Assembly: GCA_025928735.1 (NCBI GenBank)
Contig: JAICIW010000125.1
Coordinates: forward strand, 1-6,835
Source: Rhodanobacteraceae bacterium
GTDB taxonomy: Bacteria; Pseudomonadota; Gammaproteobacteria; Xanthomonadales; Rhodanobacteraceae
Direction of reading: 5' to 3'
Length of the DNA: 6,835 nucleotides
Shown: positions 6,462 through 6,835 of the stretch, one piece after another
Layout of the letters: every line of letters starts with the position of its first letter
How positions within the stretch are numbered: the stretch's first letter is position 1
Translations under genes and position numbers: made by a program
The notes under the pieces: model-generated
What the model saw: the letters and a program-made list of their open reading frames with translations, nothing else
Databases searched by the model: none
Told to the model about the DNA's origin: nothing

Positions 6462-6835
6462 GGATTCAGAGATGGATTCGGTGGCGGGGGCTGGTCATCG
6501 CGTTTCAGTTGCTGCTGCCGTGCAAATATTCCCCATGTTAGCGGCCACTCTGGACTTATGCTGTATCGGCGTACCGTGCGAGCGAGGGCGCGATGATCTC
6601 GTGCTCCAGTGCGGGGTACCCCTTATCGCTGTGCCGGATGTAAAACTGACCGAAAAAATGTCTCGCAGTCTTCAGGGCTGCCAAGCTCGGCGATCATCTT
6701 CGAGCGCTTCGGCTCGGCGATTCTGGCAAAAGAAATCCTGCCAGCACCCAAGCAGGCCTCGATGGCGGCGTGGGGTCGGCGGTTTGTCGTGAGCGAGTCT
6801 TGCCAATGTGCGCCTGTTCAAGCTTCTTGAAGGCA
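6462..6835. other. 374-base stretch upstream of the three-gene unit, no intact gene
   Basis: This region must hold the promoter of the minus-strand unit. I see no convincing -35/-10 pair; TTGCAC (minus strand, 6526-6531) is a possible -35 without a good -10 partner. ATGGATTC is repeated at 6460-6467 and 6472-6479. Plus-strand frames here are Ser/Arg-rich and look like shadows. Protein-like pieces occur on the minus strand (see the remnant at 6556-6817). Confidence 0.5.
6556..6817 (-). pseudogene. Possible frame-shifted remnant of an unrecognised minus-strand gene
   Basis: Two overlapping minus-strand frames read as protein-like. One (6623-6817) contains GRISFARIAEPKRSKMIAEL and then GSPEDCETFF. 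The other (6556-6693) contains LAALKTARHFFGQFYIRHSD and then KGYPALEHEIIAPSLARYAD before TAA. Neither has a sensible start in the window. A single frameshift around 6625-6693 would join them into the C-terminus of one protein. I do not recognise the family. It could also be chance coding potential; only comparison with an intact relative would settle it. Confidence 0.3.

Noticed and set aside
6515..6535. Possible sigma-54 type promoter (GG ... TTGCA) before the three-gene unit
   Set aside because: The GG to GC spacing is 9 rather than the required 10 bases, and the -24 element does not match otherwise.
1..6835. CRISPR array, tRNA/rRNA, insertion sequence ends
   Set aside because: No regularly spaced repeats, cloverleaf-like segments, or terminal inverted repeats with a transposase were seen on either strand.

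Overview
The window is GC-rich DNA (above 60% by eye) with strong G/C bias at third codon positions in the convincing genes. It looks like a chromosomal segment of a free-living proteobacterium. The gene families (AI-2E type permease, KaiC-like ATPase, GGDEF/histidine kinase, GFA enzyme remnant, glycoamylase-like protein) would fit the Xanthomonadales/Rhodanobacter type or a betaproteobacterium, but nothing here fixes the taxon.

Layout. (1) Positions 1-542, minus strand: the N-terminal part of a glycoamylase-like protein that runs off the left edge. (2) About 543-1416: a poorly coding stretch with one clear gene remnant, the zinc-binding C-terminal half of a GFA/DUF636-type enzyme (plus strand, 608-871), and two weaker protein-like frames. 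(3) 1417-2610, plus strand: an intact AI-2E family transporter of 397 residues, followed by a doubtful small membrane-protein ORF (2716-2907). (4) 2914-6461, minus strand: a compact three-gene unit read right to left, made of a small helical protein of unknown function, a two-domain KaiC-like ATPase, and a soluble GGDEF-histidine kinase fusion. The first two genes overlap by 4 bases (ATGA) and the second and third are 18 bases apart. (5) 6462-6835: no intact gene, only pieces of a possible degraded minus-strand gene.

The three-gene unit is the most interesting part. The KaiC homologue keeps both Walker A and both Walker B motifs, but it has Ala-Phe where cyanobacterial KaiC has its Ser-Thr phosphorylation pair, and each half keeps only one of the two catalytic glutamates. 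It is therefore more likely an ATP-driven switch or scaffold than a phosphorylation clock. The fused kinase has an intact diguanylate cyclase active site and inhibitory site, followed by an intact HisKA/HATPase core. Nearly the same coiled-coil linker precedes both catalytic modules, which suggests the GGDEF domain entered a pre-existing kinase through linker duplication. By inference the small protein, the KaiC-like ATPase and the kinase/cyclase form one cytosolic signalling pathway. No KaiA, KaiB, response regulator or c-di-GMP receptor gene is visible in the window.
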